Assembly: GCA_000416085.1 (NCBI GenBank)
Contig: KE356579.1
Coordinates: 785,266 to 792,009, forward strand
Direction of reading: 5' to 3'
DNA length: 6,744 nucleotides
Origin: a halophilic archaeon J07HX64
Lineage (GTDB): Archaea; Halobacteriota; Halobacteria; Halobacteriales; Haloarculaceae
Shown: positions 5,624 to 6,744 of the stretch, piece by piece
Layout of the letters: each line of letters opens with the position of its first letter
Position numbering within the stretch: position 1 is the stretch's first letter
Program-made: the position numbers and the translations under genes
Notes under the pieces: generated by a model
Told to the model about the DNA's origin: nothing
The model's input: only the letters and a program-made list of their open reading frames with translations
Database searches by the model: none

Positions 5624-6574
5624 GTGGAGTTCGGTTTCGAACTTGCGCTGGCAGCGCGTCTGGAGTCGGAGTGGCCCGTCGTGAGCCGCCAGCTCGGCGC
5701 GAGTGTCCACGACCGCCGGGTGATGGATCTCGTGTGTGTCGAACCCGGCCCGGCGTTCGACGAGCGGGTTGCGTTGACACCAGAGACGATACCACCGGCA
5801 GCCATCGAGAGCAAAGTGGGTCCCGGCCGGGCGCGCTACTGGAAGGAGGCGTTCGACTGTCACCCCGAGCGTGCCGAGCGGGCTGTCGAGGCGGCTGTCG
5901 AGTGTGGGTTCTTCGAGCGCGAGCGCCGGAGCAGTCGGACCTACGTCAGACAGGTGACCCGCTACCCCGACTGGTTCGACCGTCTCGTCGGGGTCGAGAA
6001 CAAACCCGATCTCGGGCGACCCGGCGCCCTCGAGACACAGTTGCTGACCGACGTGAAACTGGGACTGCTGGACGCGGTGGTGCTGGCGACAGCCTCACAC
6101 GTCACCGGTGCACACCGCAACCGTATCCCCGACGAGGTCGGCATCTGGCAGTTCGACCCCGAAACCGGCGAGCGGACGGTGCTCCGGGAACCCGAGCCGC
6201 TTCCTGTCGACGAACCGGGGATCGACATCTGTGACCGGTCGAGCGCCCGCACGGAGATACAGGTTGCAGACACCGGGGAGAAGAAACGGGTCAGACGGGC
6301 ACTCGCGGAGCGGGCGTACGGGAAAGGCTGGCGGACGTACGGGATGCCGGCGTGTGCCCAGGTCGACCCGGACGAACACGGCCTGCCGTACTGCCCGTGG
6401 AAAGGGCGGATCGTCCGGCCGGCGACCGAGTGTGGTCCCGACTGCGGGGGACACGACCCGGCGGAACCACCCGGGTTCGACCCCGAGGCACTCCGGGCCG
6501 CGCGCACATCCTGGGAACCCGATCCCGATGGCCGGGCGCGCCGCCAGACAGGACTCGAGCGGTTCTCCGAGTGA
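5624..6574 (+). CDS. DUF5787-like haloarchaeal protein, possible PD-(D/E)XK nuclease with four-cysteine cluster
   Basis: The product has 316 residues, no signal peptide and no membrane segment. From memory it matches the haloarchaeal family DUF5787, whose function is not known to me. Features in order: GFELALAARLE (4-14), an N-terminal helix with Glu6; DLVCVEPG (35-42) with a strand-end Asp35; a helix-rich part at about 60-115 that looks like a winged helix (ARYWKEAF...AVEAAVECGFFE); VGVENKPDLGRPG (122-134), where Glu125-Asn-Lys127 fits the (D/E)XK motif; and QLLTDVKLGLLDAVVLATA (139-157), which fits the following helix and strand. Together Asp35, Glu125 and Lys127 suggest a PD-(D/E)XK nuclease-type fold; this is inference. 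Near the C-terminus, C244, C257, C270 and C274 could hold zinc or an Fe-S cluster. Start GTG 5624 begins the conserved block and has a T-rich element 24-31 nt upstream. It is convergent with the gene at the right edge. Confidence 0.85.
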   Translation: MEFGFELALAARLESEWPVVSRQLGASVHDRRVMDLVCVEPGPAFDERVALTPETIPPAAIESKVGPGRARYWKEAFDCHPERAERAVEAAVECGFFERERRSSRTYVRQVTRYPDWFDRLVGVENKPDLGRPGALETQLLTDVKLGLLDAVVLATASHVTGAHRNRIPDEVGIWQFDPETGERTVLREPEPLPVDEPGIDICDRSSARTEIQVADTGEKKRVRRALAERAYGKGWRTYGMPACAQVDPDEHGLPYCPWKGRIVRPATECGPDCGGHDPAEPPGFDPEALRAARTSWEPDPDGRARRQTGLERFSE

Positions 6575-6592
6575 TGCCCGGGACACCGTGAT

Positions 6593-6607
6593 GTGTCACT
6601 GTGACAC
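6593..6607. terminator. Inverted repeat between convergent genes
   Basis: GTGTCAC (6593-6599) and GTGACAC (6601-6607) are perfect inverted copies around a single T, lying 18 nt after the stop of the DUF5787-like gene and 26 nt before the end of the opposing gene. CCGGG (6578-6582) and CCCGG (6607-6611) could extend the structure. A shared 3'-end signal is plausible. With a 1-nt centre it would not fold as a tight RNA hairpin without opening some pairs, so a protein-binding site is also possible. Confidence 0.35.
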
Positions 6608-6633
6608 CCGGACACAGGACTCGCTGACAACAG

Positions 6634-6744
6634 TCAGTCCTCTGTTGCTGTCGTCACGTCCTCGTCAACATCGGGTGCCAGGTCGACACCATCGTCAACA
6701 TCGTCGTCGGTATCTGGCGTCGGGTCGACACCCCCGTCGGTATC
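6634..6744 (-). CDS. C-terminal end of an acidic repeat protein, cut by right edge
   Basis: Read leftward from the edge, 36 codons end in TGA at 6634-6636. The sequence is almost only Asp, Val, Thr, Pro and Gly, starting DTDGGVDPTP and ending VDEDVTTATED. It falls into three 10-residue units of the form D-x4-V-D-x3 (the third is looser). Such acidic Pro/Thr/Asp tails are common on haloarchaeal membrane or secreted proteins as spacers, but nothing here identifies the main domain. The frame is supported by its acidic composition and lack of stops; it is short, so moderate confidence. Confidence 0.55.
   Translation of the reverse strand, partial: DTDGGVDPTPDTDDDVDDGVDLAPDVDEDVTTATED
6662..6744. 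repeat. 30-bp-period direct repeats coding the acidic tail
   Basis: TCGTCAACATCG occurs at 6662-6673 and 6692-6703, and CGTCGGTATC at 6705-6714 and 6735-6744, both 30 bp apart. GGTCGACACC occurs at 6681-6690 and 6723-6732, 42 bp apart. The 30-bp period equals ten codons and matches the protein repeat in this frame. The array continues beyond the window edge. Confidence 0.6.

Noticed and set aside
5545..6234. Continuation of the 5341 frame through the DUF5787-like gene
   Set aside because: Composition turns strongly Arg-rich, and the overlapping frame from 5624 has the conserved-looking protein, so the long open frame is a by-product of that gene.

Overview
The window looks like chromosomal DNA of an extremely halophilic archaeon (class Halobacteria). 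It is GC-rich, with strong G/C preference at third codon positions and Asp/Glu-rich proteins. It carries a twin-arginine (Tat) signal peptide, and TATA-like elements sit about 24-34 nt upstream of several start codons, the spacing expected for leaderless transcripts. I see no insertion sequence, CRISPR array, tRNA, rRNA or clear phage gene.

Layout. (1) Positions 1-1778, minus strand: a large Tat-exported protein of unknown function that runs off the left edge. It has 592 codons here, and its ATG is fixed by an in-frame stop 21 nt upstream. (2) 1779-1996: divergent intergenic region with an AT tract (TATA box of gene 1) and a perfect 14-bp palindrome. (3) 1997-3199, plus: an FMN-dependent alpha-hydroxy-acid oxidase of the lactate monooxygenase/glycolate oxidase family. 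(4) 3313-3549, plus: a 78-residue protein with two predicted membrane segments. (5) 3613-3726, minus: a probable 37-residue single-span membrane microprotein. (6) 3921-4508, plus: hisB, imidazoleglycerol-phosphate dehydratase, complete with all expected metal ligands and standing alone. (7) 4538-4595: nested inverted repeats downstream of hisB. (8) 4778-5128, minus: a small soluble haloarchaeal conserved protein. (9) 5129-5623: no intact gene is evident; it contains a coding-like fragment (from 5341) that never closes sensibly and may be a gene remnant. (10) 5624-6574, plus: a DUF5787-like protein with a possible PD-(D/E)XK nuclease core and a C-terminal four-cysteine cluster. (11) 6634-6744, minus: the last 36 residues of a protein with an acidic 10-residue repeat, cut by the right edge.

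The genes do not form one pathway. Most appear to be single transcription units with their own promoters, in divergent or convergent pairs, as is common in haloarchaea; histidine genes are typically scattered in this group. The two items most worth pursuing are the large secreted two-part protein on the left and the candidate nuclease on the right. I found no convincing complete novel multigene system here.
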